DNA from: Lingula anatina
Lineage: Eukaryota; Brachiopoda; Lingulata; Lingulida; Lingulidae
NCBI RefSeq assembly: GCF_001039355.2
Contig: NW_019775861.1
Location: forward strand, 124,001-188,000
Direction: 5' to 3'
Length of the DNA stretch: 64,000 bases
In this document: piece by piece, positions 35,141 through 64,000 of the stretch
How the letters are laid out: each line of letters opens with the position of its first letter
Position numbering within the stretch: position 1 is the first letter of the stretch
The notes under the pieces: generated by a model
What the model saw: only the letters and a program-made list of their open reading frames with translations
What the model was told of the DNA's origin: nothing
The model's database searches: none
Translations under genes and position numbers: made by a program

Positions 35141-38100
35141 GGTTATCTCCCAGGCAGTATAGACAGAAGGGATCCCACATTACAGAGGAAGAGAAAAGAA
35201 TACTTTGGCTTTATAGAGCAATATTTTGACACACGGCACTCAGAGCCACACGCGAACACATTTAGGCAGGTGAGTAGAAAGGTCAAGGTCACAATGTGTC
35301 AAGGTCATGAAGAATTAAATTGTCTTTAGGTTAACATAGCAGTTAAGCTCCTGTTTATGGAGTTAGACACAGTTGATAAGCAGATTAGTATTATAAATTT
35401 TCAGTTGGTTTGATTGAATCCTCATCAAGTCTGCCAAATGGTGGTTTTAGGATTGTTGGGTATGGTTGATTTTATTTTTCATGTAGAAATCTTAATTTGT
35501 TATATTGTGTATTATATTGGTTGCACTCCCGAGTTCTGTTACAACATATGTAGCAGTTGTAGGTAGCTTTATTATGGGATTTCTAGAATGGATGATTTGC
35601 ACTTAAATATAATTCAGTTAAATTTATCTACTATTAGTAGATTTTAATCATATTTGCACAGGAGAGAGATATTTATGTTGAAGTGCAATGTAATGGATCA
35701 GTATTTGAAATTTTTTTCTTTATTATTGATTGCTGATCATAGAAAATTATTTACTAGGGAACTATTTTAAGTTCTGTTTTAAGTAGCAATTTCCTAGCAA
35801 TAATTTTAAGTTCTGTTTTAAGTAGCAATTTCCTAGCAACAATTGAGTGGTTTTGGGTAAGTATAAGCATATGCTTTGATAGGTCTCACTGGCATCAGTG
35901 GTAGGAAGATCTGGAAGGGTGTAAAAATTTAATCTGTTCTTATTACCTAAAATATTCTGGCAGTAAGATAAGGATAAGGAAATTGAAGGACTTCTTATTA
36001 AGCTCGCATTTACACAAATTTTGATTAAAGCCAGTTGATTAGAAAGACATTTTTTTAATCGTTTATGTTAAATGTACACAGTGATCTATAGAAATTACTA
36101 CATCATGTCTCAATTTATTGAAACTCTTTGGGTGATTTATTGAAATCTGATTTCACATTTGAATCCTAGCTGGTTTGATTTCAGTATTTGCCCAATATGT
36201 TTCATGATTCACTGGGCCTACTGTGTATTCTAAATACTGATTTGTATTATCTGCAATGAGTAGCGCAGTGCGTTTTCGCCCTCTTTCTGTCCACAGATCC
36301 ATATAGACATCCCTCGGATGAATCCTTTAATACCCCTGTTTCAACAGACAGTAGTGCAAGAGGTAAGGGGAACAGGAAAGTACCTGAAGGAACCACTGGC
36401 AGTAGAATAGATTCTAGGCTATATGTGATGTATCTGGACCTGCCAAGAATCATCCAATGGAAAACATGATGGCATTATATTTAGAAACCATTGTTTTTTT
36501 GGAGGTTTGGCATGACCAGAATTGGATTTAGCAAAATTGATAAAGTTTTATTTTTTTGATGCTGTCTTGAACTTTGGATGTATTTTTGGGAACAGATCAT
36601 CAACAAGTGGCCGAAAATGAAATAACCTTGTATTACACCAACTGTTTTCTCCCATGATCCTGCTCCCAAAATGGCTTCTGCAGAAACAGTGGTGCCATCT
36701 AGGGTTATTTCAGCCAGCACAGCTCTGCCACTGTGTTGGTGATGCTACCAAAGCAGGGGGCTGTTTCACAAAAAGTCTGTTAAGTTTGGGGGCTTAGCTT
36801 AGACTGCTAAACTTGGATAGCTGACTATGGAAAGATGACTATAAAACAAATTTGGTCTTTGTGCATTTTACCAAATGCCGATGTAGTTTGGATTACTGGA
36901 AAAAATCAAGGCCAAAACACAACAGGATTAACTCTTGGAGTTAAAGGGGGGAAATGGAAAGCAGCATTTTTATTCTTAGCAGTCTTTGCCAAAACTTTTT
37001 TAACTTAGCAGTTTTGTGAAGCAGCCGTACTGGTGGAGATTTTGTTGTGAAGCATGACTGTTGTATCCTTCCTTATTTCTTTAGATACAAAAAGATTGTA
37101 ACAGGATGGTCAACGTTTTAGAATTGACCCGGGAAAAGACTGTACAGGAGGTGGGTATGTGGTGGGATGTGTATATACACATTAAAACATTTTGGGAAAT
37201 TAGGGACCATTTCGCATTCAAGACTTTCAGTTGTAGGTGGCAGCACTGTAGATTTTACTCGCTTCAGTTTTCAAAAGCTGGAGTGTCCTTAATTTTGCTC
37301 TTTATAAGAGCAGTTGCTGATAGTTTTTTGGGAAGAAGGTTTGCTTTCAGCAGCATCTTTACTGAATGATGTTTTGTCAAAATTGATAACAAATTTAATT
37401 TTTTTTACTTGATCAAATGACAATAAGCCTAAATATTAGGGATCCCTCAACTCTTCTGGAAAAGCTGAAAAATTTGTGCTGGAAAGTAAACTTGGGATAT
37501 TTGGTTTTAGAAAATCCATTTCTTCTTTATCACTGGTAATTGGTGTTGAACACTTTCTAACTATTACAAAAGAGATATTTTAATTAAAATTAAAATCACA
37601 TGGGAAAAACTATATATAAATAGATTAAAAAAAATGTTCCAAAGAGAATTAAAACTTATTCCATGGAACTATCTTGTGGATGCCTTACTTGGGATTGCAA
37701 TCTGTAGAAATATTATTGAATATCTCCATAATACTTTATTTTGATTTTGAATTAATTTTTAACCTTAAAACTTGAGTTTACCTTTCCAGCTCTTTTTCTT
37801 ACCACAAATGTTTGTTTCCGATTCCTCTTGCTTTTGATTATCTTTCTTGATATCTTTAAACATGCGTTAAGTAGCTTTATTTTGTTGTCATAAGACTAAG
37901 AAAAAATCTTAATATATATTTTTTACATTTTTATCATAACCTTGAGTTAACCTCTGTGGACCTTGTAATAGTTTAAAATTTAGTCTGAAATTTTCCAAAC
38001 ATAAGAACAATATTCACTTATTTAGGACACAACTTTCATGAAAAGTAACAAGGTTGCCATGTCTGTGCAGTATAATTTTATTTTTATAATTTAAACTTGG

Positions 38101-40211
38101 CATTCTTTCAACATGAAAAATGACGCTGTTACTGTTATTGTTATGATAGATGATGTTTTTGTTTGTTCCAGATATTTGAGCGTGTGTTATTTATCTGGGC
38201 TATCAGGCACCCAGCTAGTGGCTATGTGCAAGGAATGAATGATCTGGTAACCCCCTTCTTTGTGGTATTTCTAACAGAATGGATAGAGAATGGTGAGTAT
38301 TGGGGTAACACACAGAATATAAAAAATGAAATTGAAAAAAGGCCACTTTTTGTCAGTTTTGGCATAAATAAGAAATTTAATAGCATTTTACTTTCTCCGT
38401 TTGAAAATGTTCTGTGAGCCATATTTCTGTCTTCACATCCTTCAAAGCTACTTATCTTTCCAAATACCTTTTGAAATGATCCTTAATCCTCCTGTGACTT
38501 CAGATATAGAAACAGAGAATGCAGATTTGAATGAGTTGCCAAAGGAGAAACTGGAGGAGATTGAGGCAGACAGTTTCTGGTGTATGTCCAAGCTGTTAGA
38601 TGGCATCCAGGACTGTTACACCTTTGCCCAGCCAGGAATACAACTCAAAGTGAACAGATTACAGGAGCTGATTAAGAGGATAGATGGTAAAATGGCTTTT
38701 TCTTAAAAAGGATTGGTGGCTCTTCTTATTTTAAATGTCACTGTTAAATAGATCTTCGTGTTTATTTCAGTGTGTGACTTACTTAAAATGATGCTGCAAT
38801 TGATATGTACAGTGATGCCATAAAGTGAATCATATCTCTGACATATTATTACAAGTTTTGCTGTGAGAGACTTAAATGAAAATAAAGCAAAAACCTGTTA
38901 ATCTATTGCTATTTACAAGCATAGTAGAAATATCTCTTAGAGCTGACTTCTCTTGTGGAAAGTTATATTATTAAGTATTTTTCTCAAAGATGAAGATTAT
39001 ATTTATGTTGACATTAATATTTCTTTCCACTTTGATCTTAGATCCTCTGCTCAAAATAAAATAAAATCGACATAAACATTTCTTTCCACCTCAATTCCAG
39101 CTCCCCTGCATGCTCACTTAATGAACAACCATGTGGAATACCTGCAGTTTGCATTTCGCTGGATGAACAATCTTCTGATGAGGGAGATGCCACTCCGCTG
39201 TATTATACGACTGTGGGACACATATCTGGTGAGTGGGTAACATTGCATTTATTTTCCTGGGAATAAGTCTTACTGTTTATTACTGTTATTATAGTAGTCA
39301 TTGGTTAGATTAAAATAATCTGCAGTGTGTTATTGTGGAATAGGAAATTTATGAATGTCACAAATTAAGACACCATTTAAAGTAAGTAATGTAAATGATT
39401 TTGTCTATGTGATATATTGAATTAAAATTTGACCATTTGAAATGGCTGGAACTGTGAAACACCAAATTCATGTTAGACAGCACAGTTCATATTTAGTATC
39501 TCCAGATATGTTTTTGATGGCCATTTTGGAAAAAAAATGTCACCTGGGGTCAGCACCTGCTGGTACATGTGTTAATATAGTATTAATTATTATAAAAAAA
39601 ATATATATATAAATATTTGGGTTATGAGCTTTCATGCTTCTGTCACAAAAGAAAACAATTGGCTTCTGTTTATAACAGGACTATTTGCATGAATCAGTAT
39701 TTATCGAGACTCCTCAGATGAATGCCATGTATTCTGTGTTGGACAATTTCACGAGAAACTGGAAACTGCATTTTCAATAAACAAATGGTTTCATTTATCA
39801 TGTATTCTATGTTCCCAGGCTGAGCCAGAAGGATTTTCTGCCTTCCACTTGTATGTGTGTGCAGCACTCATATGCAGGTTCTCCCAGGAAATCAAAAGTG
39901 AAAAAGATTTTCAGGTGAGCACAGTTATATGATGTATGAAAGGGCTAAACACCCCTTCCATCCATCTCTTCCTCTTTTCTCTCTAAGGTGTTGTATTTGT
40001 AGCAGCTTAAATATTATCTCAAATATGAAGTCTTGTAAACAAACAAATAATCAACAGTGGTCCACCTTTGCTTTTTCAGGGTATAATGATGTTTCTTCAG
40101 AATTTGCCCACCCATCACTGGCAAAACCAAGACATTGGACTGCTACTTGCAGAGGCCTATAAACTCAAATACATGTTTGCTGATGCTCCGCAACATTTGA
40201 GAAAACAATGA
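35141..40211 (+). CDS. TBC1D22: TBC1D22-like RabGAP, exons 6-12 with stop (haplotype B)
   Basis: Exons are 35141-35269, 36297-36362 (7a) or 37085-37150 (7b), 38172-38292, 38504-38686, 39101-39228, 39819-39914 and 40080-40211. Exon 12 encodes GIMMFLQNLPTHHW, then IGLLLAEAYKLKYMFADAPQ, and stops at TGA 40209-40211, matching the vertebrate end (LLLAEAYRLKYMFADAPNH). With exons 1-5 at 24884-27413 the complete coding sequence is 1494 nt, 497 aa, close to human TBC1D22A/B (about 517/505). IxxDxxR and YxQ fingers are present. Coding exons differ from haplotype A by only a few, mostly silent, changes. Confidence 0.92.
37085..37150 (+). CDS. TBC1D22: TBC1D22 candidate alternative exon 7b, haplotype B
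   Basis: The 66-nt segment encodes IQKDCNRMVNVLELTREKTV then QE between TTCTTTAG and GTGGGT. Frame, splice signals and the IxxDxxR motif are all maintained relative to 31954-32019, with one amino-acid change (S to C). Survival in two diverged alleles supports a real exon. Confidence 0.65.
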
Positions 40212-42122
40212 CAAAATGATAGTGAGGACAAATGTCCTGTTTGAAATCTGAGGGATTTTATGCCGCATTTACACACTATTAAATGGTTTGCTTGGATCGG
40301 ACCAAGTTGACCGGGAAATGTGAGGAAGGCAGAATTTTGAAGCTATTTCGGCAGTGAGGAATTATGAGTTACTGCACGAGATAAAGAAGACAACTTATTT
40401 ACCAAGCAATTTATACAAGTACACCATTTGATATGACCATAGTGTTAAATGCCTTGTGTAATTGCCCTGTCCTTGACAAGCCTGAAGCAAATGAGGGTAC
40501 ACTGTGGAAGATTAACAGCATGAAACTTTCCATATGCATTTTGTTTGATTCACATTTCAACACAACAGTTGTTGTAAAACTTGCAACTCATTATAATCCT
40601 ATTTTATGGGTTGATTGGTTGATAAACTGAACATCCAAGAAAAAAATTTCACTCAAGTTTTGATTTGATGATGTTGTGAAATGTGGAGGTATAAGTTGAA
40701 GTATTAACTAAATTTGGAGAGAAAAGGTGAATACGATCATGCATTATTTAAAAATAATATTTGTTACTGAGGGGACTGGCAATTATTACTGATAAAACAG
40801 AAGCTATCCTTACGGTGCAGCCCATTTTCTTGATGAGAAATAAAATTACCCTGACTTAAAAAGTCTGGTGTATTTTAAAGCAAAGGAATTTGAACCAAGA
40901 TGCAAAAACTGGTGGAGACCTGCAGCAGAAGTTTGTGAAAGTTGCAAAATTAAAAAAAAATAATAATAATAATTGACTTGAGATAAATGTCATGTTCATC
41001 CAAAATATTGATTGTTAAATTGATTGAAATCGCTATAAAAACCCATTACATATACTCAAAGGCCATGATATATTGATCTAGAATTGGTTCTTAATTCAAT
41101 TTAAGAACCTGTGTTATGCAAAATTTGCATCAGTAAAATATTTGTTTGCTTTTGACTTAAACTAGCTAAGAAATGGAGGAGGGGTGAGAAGAGAGAGAGA
41201 GAATAATTATTTTGTCATTTTTGAAACTAAAGCTTGGCACAGGTTGAGGGGACTTCTCGTATTTGAGGATGTGAAACACTTGGTGCAATGATGAATTGGA
41301 ATTGTTAGTAGTTAGTGCCTTTGACATGTTCATGATGTTTTGTAATGAAATCATTTGTTAGAACTGCTAATGAATAGAAACAGAACAGTTTATTTTTTCT
41401 TTCTGTACAATAAAGGAGGCAGTGAGTGGGAGTAAGCCTCCTTTTTCTTCTAAAACAACTTTGTACTTATATTTCAGAGGCATGTCGGGGTCTTTCAAAT
41501 AAATGACAGGCCATCGCTGCTCAAAATTTTGTTTTCAAGGATGCAATCAGATCCATACTATCCTAAACTTGGTTTGTATGTATACTGTAACTTGATAGTG
41601 TAGTAGGCAGTTAGTAACAGAACATTGTTGATCAGGAGGAGCTCAGAAAATTAAGTTCCATTTCTGTGTTATTTTCCACCCAAATGCCATGAACAGTCCT
41701 ATGGAAATTAAAATTAGATTGATCAACATGCAGTATTCCCTTAAAAGTAATTTCTAAGTGTCTTGAGGTGCAATTTTAAACTAAATGAAATTTCATGCAA
41801 TGATGGATGTCTGCAAGAACCAATTGCTGCAATTTTGTAAGATCTGGGTTAGATATTTTACTTTGGAGATTATCTGACGTCCTGTTAGTCTGATGGTGTA
41901 AACTTCAGTTAAAAATGATACAAGACCAGTGAAAGCAAGAGTAGATAACTTCAAAAATGAATTTGCTGCTTAGTTTAATTTGCTGCTTGTATTAGTAATG
42001 ATTCTATGAACTTCTTGGGTATGCATTTCTTCCATCAGAGGGTCATGTTATGATTGATATATCTTCTTTGTACAAGTTGAATGAACAAAATAAAAAGAAA
42101 ATGATCTGTTTTTAAAAATTCA
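40212..42122 (+). other. TBC1D22 3' UTR and flank
   Basis: No further exon. Candidate poly(A) signals on + include AATAAA near 41409 and at 42089-42094. Low-complexity TAATAATAATAA near 40961 and a GAGAGAGA run near 41190. Short open frames here lack any family features. Confidence 0.5.
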
Positions 42123-42128
42123 TTTATT
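42089..42128. terminator. Facing poly(A) signals of TBC1D22 (+) and ATP2B (-)
   Basis: AATAAA on the plus strand at 42089-42094 faces AATAAA on the minus strand (TTTATT at 42123-42128), about 30 bp apart, at the point where two convergent genes should end. Confidence 0.4.
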
Positions 42129-45100
42129 ACACTATTTGATGTGGTGTACATTCAACATGTCATAGTAATAATACCAATGTTCTAGTCCACATTTTGACCT
42201 GAGCTACACATCTGGAACAAACTTTTATAAAAAGTTATGCAAGCAAAACCCAAAACGGGACTGAAATCCACTGGTGCTTTTCTTCACTTGTAAAAATGCT
42301 GGATTGTTTTTATTCTTTCCTATAAGTAAACCAGCTTACAATTATTTCTACTTCAAGTCTAGGGTTCAACCACAATGGAGAAACTATCAAATTAGAACCT
42401 TCTAAAGGAAAAATTGTAAAGAAGTTGGAAAACCATCTGTGCCTTGGGACCAGTCCCCACCCCTTATAAATGTTAATTTCATTTTTTTTTTATAAAGCAA
42501 ATTTGAGTTGGACAATGCCTCTTTTAGAGGTAATGGAATACTCGCCTCGGTTATCAGCATACCAAACCCTTGTGTCTAGAATTCATAGTGACTTGGAAAC
42601 TGCAGGTGGATATGCTGATAGAGTGCAATGTTCCGAAGACTTCTGAAACTTGGGGGTGAAACCAAGATGAAGCAGGAACTGGTCTTCAAAACAGATGTTT
42701 CTCACCATTTTGTGAGTGTGCAACACACAAGCTAGTAACTGGTAAAATGCCTGGCAGAAGAATGAGGGGCAGAAATAATTTTCACATTAAAATGAAAAGA
42801 TTATTATCTTTGGCCTAACTCACATAATGCACACTTCACATGAACTGATAAGAAAAGTCTCTAAAGCTTTAATACCATTGCTAATCAACAATCCTTTGGT
42901 GGATTTTCCTAACAATAAAACACTGAACGATCAAGTAATAATAATAATAATAAACATTGTAATATGTTAACAAGAAGGTCTGGTGTAGATTACAAAAAGA
43001 AGTGTACACATCACACAAAAATTACTCATTTATTACACCAAGATCAAAAAGTCCTACACTTGTTTAAAATCCCCTGTAGTATTTACAAAGCTAGACAGGT
43101 AGAACTTGTATAAAACTTCAAAATAGGGGTACTACTGGAGTCCAAGATGAACCAACTGATATGGTAGCCCTACAAACTATGGCATATACTTTACAAATAC
43201 CCACAACCAACTATATGACCTCTTTGATACTACAATTCCTCTTACGTTACTTTATGTTACTTTTTTCCACTCCAATATAAAGGACCTGAGTGTCCTTATC
43301 TGTCAAGTTATTCTCATTTTATGTTTCGAGTTCAAACTAATTCTATATTATTTATACCAGATATCTAGGGATATCAATTACACATTTACCATAGAAAAAA
43401 ATGTAACAGGAACACCAATGTCTGCAACAGCATGGACATAAGGGGACATGCAGGAAAGGTGAAAAGAAATGGAAATTAAATCCTAAAATCATAAGCTGTA
43501 CTGAAACTCCCCCTCCCTTCCCTGATTTCCAATAGAAGAAAATTTGACTCCTTAAAGATTTAACTGTTTCTTGAAAAGCAGTGCTCATGCAATTATTTTT
43601 GGCTGTTGTTACCTTTCAGAGCAAAAAATGTTCTCTTTATTTTTATATAAGTATTATTTCAATGCACTTGAAATGTATTGTTCAAGTAAATATTGAGTTT
43701 TGCAAAGGTGGTGTGTGCAACTTTCATATGAATGTGATAATTCTAAACATTTTTTCTAGACAACAGTCTAATAATAATAACTATAAATTAAAAATCATGA
43801 CAAACATTTTATCAAAGCTTTTTTTTCCAATAAATGATTGTTTCAAGATAAACAAAAATTGATGAGTTTAACTGCTACAAACCAAACAGAAAATCAATAA
43901 AACCCTTTTCTTTTATAACTTACGTTTCCAAACTAGATCACTAAGATGAAACAATCGAAAATGACAGACATTTATAACAATGGGGTCAAATCCTGCATAA
44001 CCCCTTCCCATCCTATTCTTTGTACACATTAAACATGTCAACTTTTTAATTACATGGGTTTGTTATGTTAACATATTTAGTTGGCTTATAAAAACACTCA
44101 ATTATTTACAAGAAGAAACCACCATCTGCTAGCTACAATAAGATAACAATTGCACACCGTAATAGGTGCACAACTTCGGGACTGATGTAAAATGTTTCCT
44201 TACTTTACTTGTGACAGAAAGAGAGAGAGAAAGTAGAGAGGTGTAATTTTCTTCTTAAAAAGGAAAGATCAACAAACACATTCAAATTCCATTTTTAACA
44301 GGGTTATAAAAAAAAAAAAGAGACGTATAAGACCAACCTCCTGAGGTCTCGGCACGCATGGAGGAAAAAAACACAGCAAACATTCAAACTTTTCAAACCT
44401 ATCTTACACCTGGTTTATATCGTCTTAATAACAAGGGTGTATTAGCATAGGCATTTGCATCAATATAAGAAGGAAGAGCAGAAGAGGCCTTCCCTCTGGT
44501 TCAATACTGCATCAACTCTAGCTAACTAAAACAGTTCATATCAACCAACCCTTAGCTATACAAATATTATTTACTATGGTGTGAACCAACATTTGATCAA
44601 ATTTTTAATTCTCACATTTTTAAATCAGAATTGAAAAAAAAAAAAAACTTAATATGTTCACAAATAAAAAAAAAACACTGGATTATTCTTAACCTTCTCA
44701 ATATTTTAAAAGACTACACTTTCCTTTCTAAAGAACTAATGCCATTAAATCTGACAATGACCAGAAAACAAAATATTCAAAAATGACTTGCAAATGTACA
44801 AGCATTTAACTCAGGTTCTTAGAAATATGGGCTATAAATAAGGAAGGAAAGAAAAAAAAGCAACATCAATAATGAAGCAGGGTTTCACTGCATGCAATCT
44901 ACAACATTGCGAGAATGGCCTCTTTAATAAATTAAATTGTGTCTCAATTCAAGCAGTCAACAGCCCAGGTACATATTTACACTGAATAGTGCTAATTGTT
45001 TCATTCACTCAGTCCCACGTATCTGGCAATGTACACCAGTGAATACTTACAAAGGTATGGGACTCATACCAAATAACTAAAATCAATTTAAAACTCAAAT

Positions 45101-45250
45101 GATCAAATTCAGATGCAATTCAGTAATAATTTTGTGCTTGGGTTTTTTGCAAACTTCAAATTCTTTCACAAAGCCCCGTAAAAACTCAGCACTAAGATTT
45201 AAAGGGGATCTAATAAGTTATCACTTGTACTCTACACAAGGAGGCTGCCC
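42129..45250 (-). other. Probable long 3' UTR of ATP2B
   Basis: About 3.1 kb with no recognisable exon on either strand between the last ATP2B stop (45251-45253) and the minus-strand poly(A) candidate at 42123-42128. The sequence is AT-rich, with TAATAATAA runs near 42937 and 43770 and short A runs. The 78-94-codon open frames are not supported. Confidence 0.4.
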
Positions 45251-61609
<16,359 letters not shown>

Positions 61610-63550
61610 CTGTGTGGGGATTAAAAGATTTAAAAAAGAGTAAAAAAATTATATACGTATATACTACAAAATAAAGATAACAATAAAAATGTCTATAAAA
61701 TGTAATATAGCACTAATTATTTAATTTCACAAGTAGAACCACTTTGCCAATATACTCTTTTAGTAAATAATATTGTATTACATCAACTTATGTTTCAACA
61801 TATACATACTTCTGTATACTTAACATACCACCTTCACTAAATTAAGGTTTAACTAAACCTCTATAAATACCACACAGAGCAACATCACCATGTAGCCATG
61901 CAATACAACGTCCAATTCTACAAAACACCATCAATATTATTCCATAAAATTTGGAGCATTTGTTCCTATGCTAGCACTATTAAAGTTTGTGGACTAAGTC
62001 AAAATACCCAATACACTAAGCTTAAAGGCTGCTTCATAAGAACATAAACTAAAAGCTTTAGCAATAACAGCATCAACAAACACCATAAAAACAAATTTGG
62101 TATACTAATTTTTGATATTATCCAAGCGCTTGAGGCCAGCATTTTTTTTTTAAAAGATAGACCTTTAAAGCAGTCTATCATAATGGCATCGAACCTATGT
62201 AAAAGTTCTATTCACAGTGGACCTACTCCCCACCCCAAACCTACATGCTTTTCATACCCCATATTGCAGTAGCTATGTTGACCAAGTCCACATGGTTTAG
62301 ACTTGAAAAGGGGATTGTTTGGATCTCCAGCATGCTTCACCCCTTATCTAAATTATTATCATAATTGTATGATGATTAGAGAATACTATATCTAGTAAGT
62401 CAACCTTCCCAACCACATGGTAAAGTAGGCAACACATTTATGCCATATAGTGACCATATATTTTCTGTGAAGTTCGACTGTCCATGCTGCATTCAGGAAT
62501 TAGTTCACCAATGTGGCAGCAGAGTGATTTTACACAGTACCCCCTCCCTCCCACCCGAAAATAGTGCAAATTTATGGTAAGGTATAGCGAAACCTATTTC
62601 AAATGCACTGAAGACACGTTGAAAGGCTTGACAAATCAAAAGACATTGCATTCTGACACAGTTTCTACTCCGGAGTAGCATTTCTGATACATTATAACTT
62701 CTGACAAACCCAATAACCAATATTACCCTAACAGACCCATATTGGCCATCCAGCATGCGAGCAGTGCAATGGTCTCTAAACGGACTCAACACTAAGATAC
62801 AATCAGTGTTAAACCCACACCCACTTTCCAAACACCTTGACCAAACCAACCGTTTCTTTTAAAGTTAATTTCAAATAAAATGAGCTTATATCTCCAACCC
62901 TGATGTAGTGCATATTGGCAATTAATAAACTTAAGGCACTTGAACAATGTTTGCAACTGGTTTCAACTGACTTGCAGTTACCTACATGCACTGCTATAAA
63001 TTGTATGTATGCATACTATACACACATATACTGTCAATCAGTTGAAACTTATCTCATATTTCTGAGATAGTAACAAAATACATCATGTATCATATAATAT
63101 GAATTGTTCGATGTCATCATTGCCAACTACAATCAACCCTGAAAACCAGTTTGTGAAACTGCAAAGAGTGTGACACCAGCAAAGCTTTCATACTTAGCTA
63201 CATATTACAAACAAAGGGCCAGAATGAGAGTTCCCCAAACTTGGGAGCCACTATTTGTGTGCTATATGCGCCCATATATAGTCCTCCTTAGAACCAAAAA
63301 ATAACAATACCAACAGCCATGAAATCACAAAACAAAAATGTAAGATGCTTTAGTGTAAGAATAGATCTGGGAAAGGAAACCAGAGATTGGCTTCACAAAG
63401 GAACTCAAGTCAAACTGTGATCTCATATTAAAAAAAAAGGGGGGGGGGGGGGGCAGTCTTCTTTCACCTAAGAAGAATAATTAATTGTCTACTTAAAATG
63501 AGGACAATGAATCTGGTACACAAACAGTATGAAATGACCAATGTTTTCTG
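61610..63550. other. ATP2B intron upstream of the M3-linker exon
   Basis: No exon seen on either strand; AT-rich with a poly-A/poly-G tract at about 63429-63453. The next 5' exons of ATP2B (N-terminus, M1-M2, actuator domain) are expected beyond 64000. Frames of 60-114 codons are unsupported. Confidence 0.55.
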
Positions 63551-63768
63551 GACAATTCCCATACGGTATCGCACTAGCAGGATAGATCCATCTCCGAGGG
63601 GTCTCTGACTAAATTGCATTCAGTTTAGGCATGTACGCAAGTTAATAACCCCTTGGCAGCTTCAGTGGGCATGACAGACCATTAAGCCCCTTAAACTGAA
63701 TGCAATTCAGAGAGAATCCCCAAGAGTTAGATCTATCCTACTAGTACGACAGGTTTATGGGAACCCAG
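63551..63768. mobile_element. MITE, GATCGATCTA-related subfamily with CTAGCAGGATAGATC arms
   Basis: CACTAGCAGGATAGATCCAT at the left is mirrored by AGATCTATCCTACTAGTACG at the right, with CTAAATTGCATTCAGTTTA pairing with TAAACTGAATGCAATTCAG inside. Similar to 11675-11920. Confidence 0.65.
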
Positions 63769-63774
63769 TCTAAG

Positions 63775-63988
63775 GCTCTATTCCCATAGATTTTAGATCG
63801 ATCTATCCCTGCGGGGAGTCTCACTAGATTACTTTCAGATAATCTGACTTAAATGTCTGTCCCGCCTACTACAAGCTGTAAGGGGTTATTAACTTTCGTG
63901 TCCGCCCCGCTGACAGCTATTTAGCGTGAACCCCCAGGGAGTTAGGTCGATCTAAAGTAGGTCGATCTAATCTATGGAAATGGGGTGT
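63775..63988. mobile_element. MITE of the GATCGATCTA family, next to the previous element
   Basis: TTCCCATAGATTTTAGATCG at the left and TCGATCTAATCTATGGAAAT at the right are inverted; the interior matches 17296-17510 (GGGGAGTCTCACTAGATT, TTAAATGTCTGTCCCGCCTA). Two related elements lie within a few bases of each other. Confidence 0.65.
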
Positions 63989-64000
63989 ATGAGTGGTGGT

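Overview
The window is animal nuclear DNA: AT-rich, genes split into short exons with GT/AG introns, long introns full of small inverted-repeat elements, and single-base N gaps at 9551, 27726, 34804 and 52275. An invertebrate, most likely a lophotrochozoan such as a mollusc, fits best, because TTAA-flanked elements with termini like AGGGATAATAACTC are common there. The species cannot be fixed from the sequence. Four genes are supported: a MEST-type alpha/beta hydrolase (+), an unrecognised small secreted or membrane-anchored cysteine-rich protein (-), a TBC1D22-type RabGAP (+), and a plasma-membrane Ca2+-ATPase of the ATP2B/PMCA family (-). I saw no tRNA, rRNA, CRISPR array or transposase gene.

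Most of the window appears twice, but the copies look allelic rather than paralogous. The five contigs between the Ns are: c1 1-9550, c2 9552-27725, c3 27727-34803, c4 34805-52274, c5 52276-64000. c1 aligns with the second part of c2, c3 with the end of c2 and then with the start of c4, and c4 and c5 overlap by about 1.54 kb. Transposon halves show the true joins. A TAA-flanked element begins at the end of c1 and ends at the start of c3. A TTAA-flanked element begins at the end of c2 and ends at the start of c4. So c1+c3 (haplotype A) and c2+c4 (haplotype B) seem to be two alleles threaded alternately into one scaffold. The real locus would then be MEST(+), secreted gene(-), TBC1D22(+), ATP2B(-), one copy each.

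Layout: 683-3019 MEST-A, last five exons; 4853-8443 secreted gene A; 9092-9174 TBC1D22-A exon 1; 9552-11454 upstream of MEST-B; 11455-18629 complete MEST-B (332 aa); 20591-24263 secreted gene B; 24884-27413 TBC1D22-B exons 1-5; 28036-34753 TBC1D22-A exons 2-11; 35141-40211 TBC1D22-B exons 6-12 with the stop; 40212-45250 the two converging 3' UTRs; 45251-61609 ATP2B, about the last three quarters of the protein; 61610-64000 ATP2B intron. The secreted gene and TBC1D22 are head to head with about 0.62-0.65 kb between start codons, while TBC1D22 and ATP2B converge.

The most notable biology is duplicated or alternative exons in three of the four genes. MEST has two 41-nt versions of one exon 74 nt apart, and using both shifts the frame into a stop. 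TBC1D22 has two 66-nt versions of the exon that carries the catalytic IxxDxxR arginine-finger motif, present in both haplotypes. ATP2B has two alternative last exons that split the calmodulin-binding helix and give two different tails, each ending in a PDZ-ligand-like motif. The introns also carry several MITE families with clean target-site duplications and allele-specific insertions.
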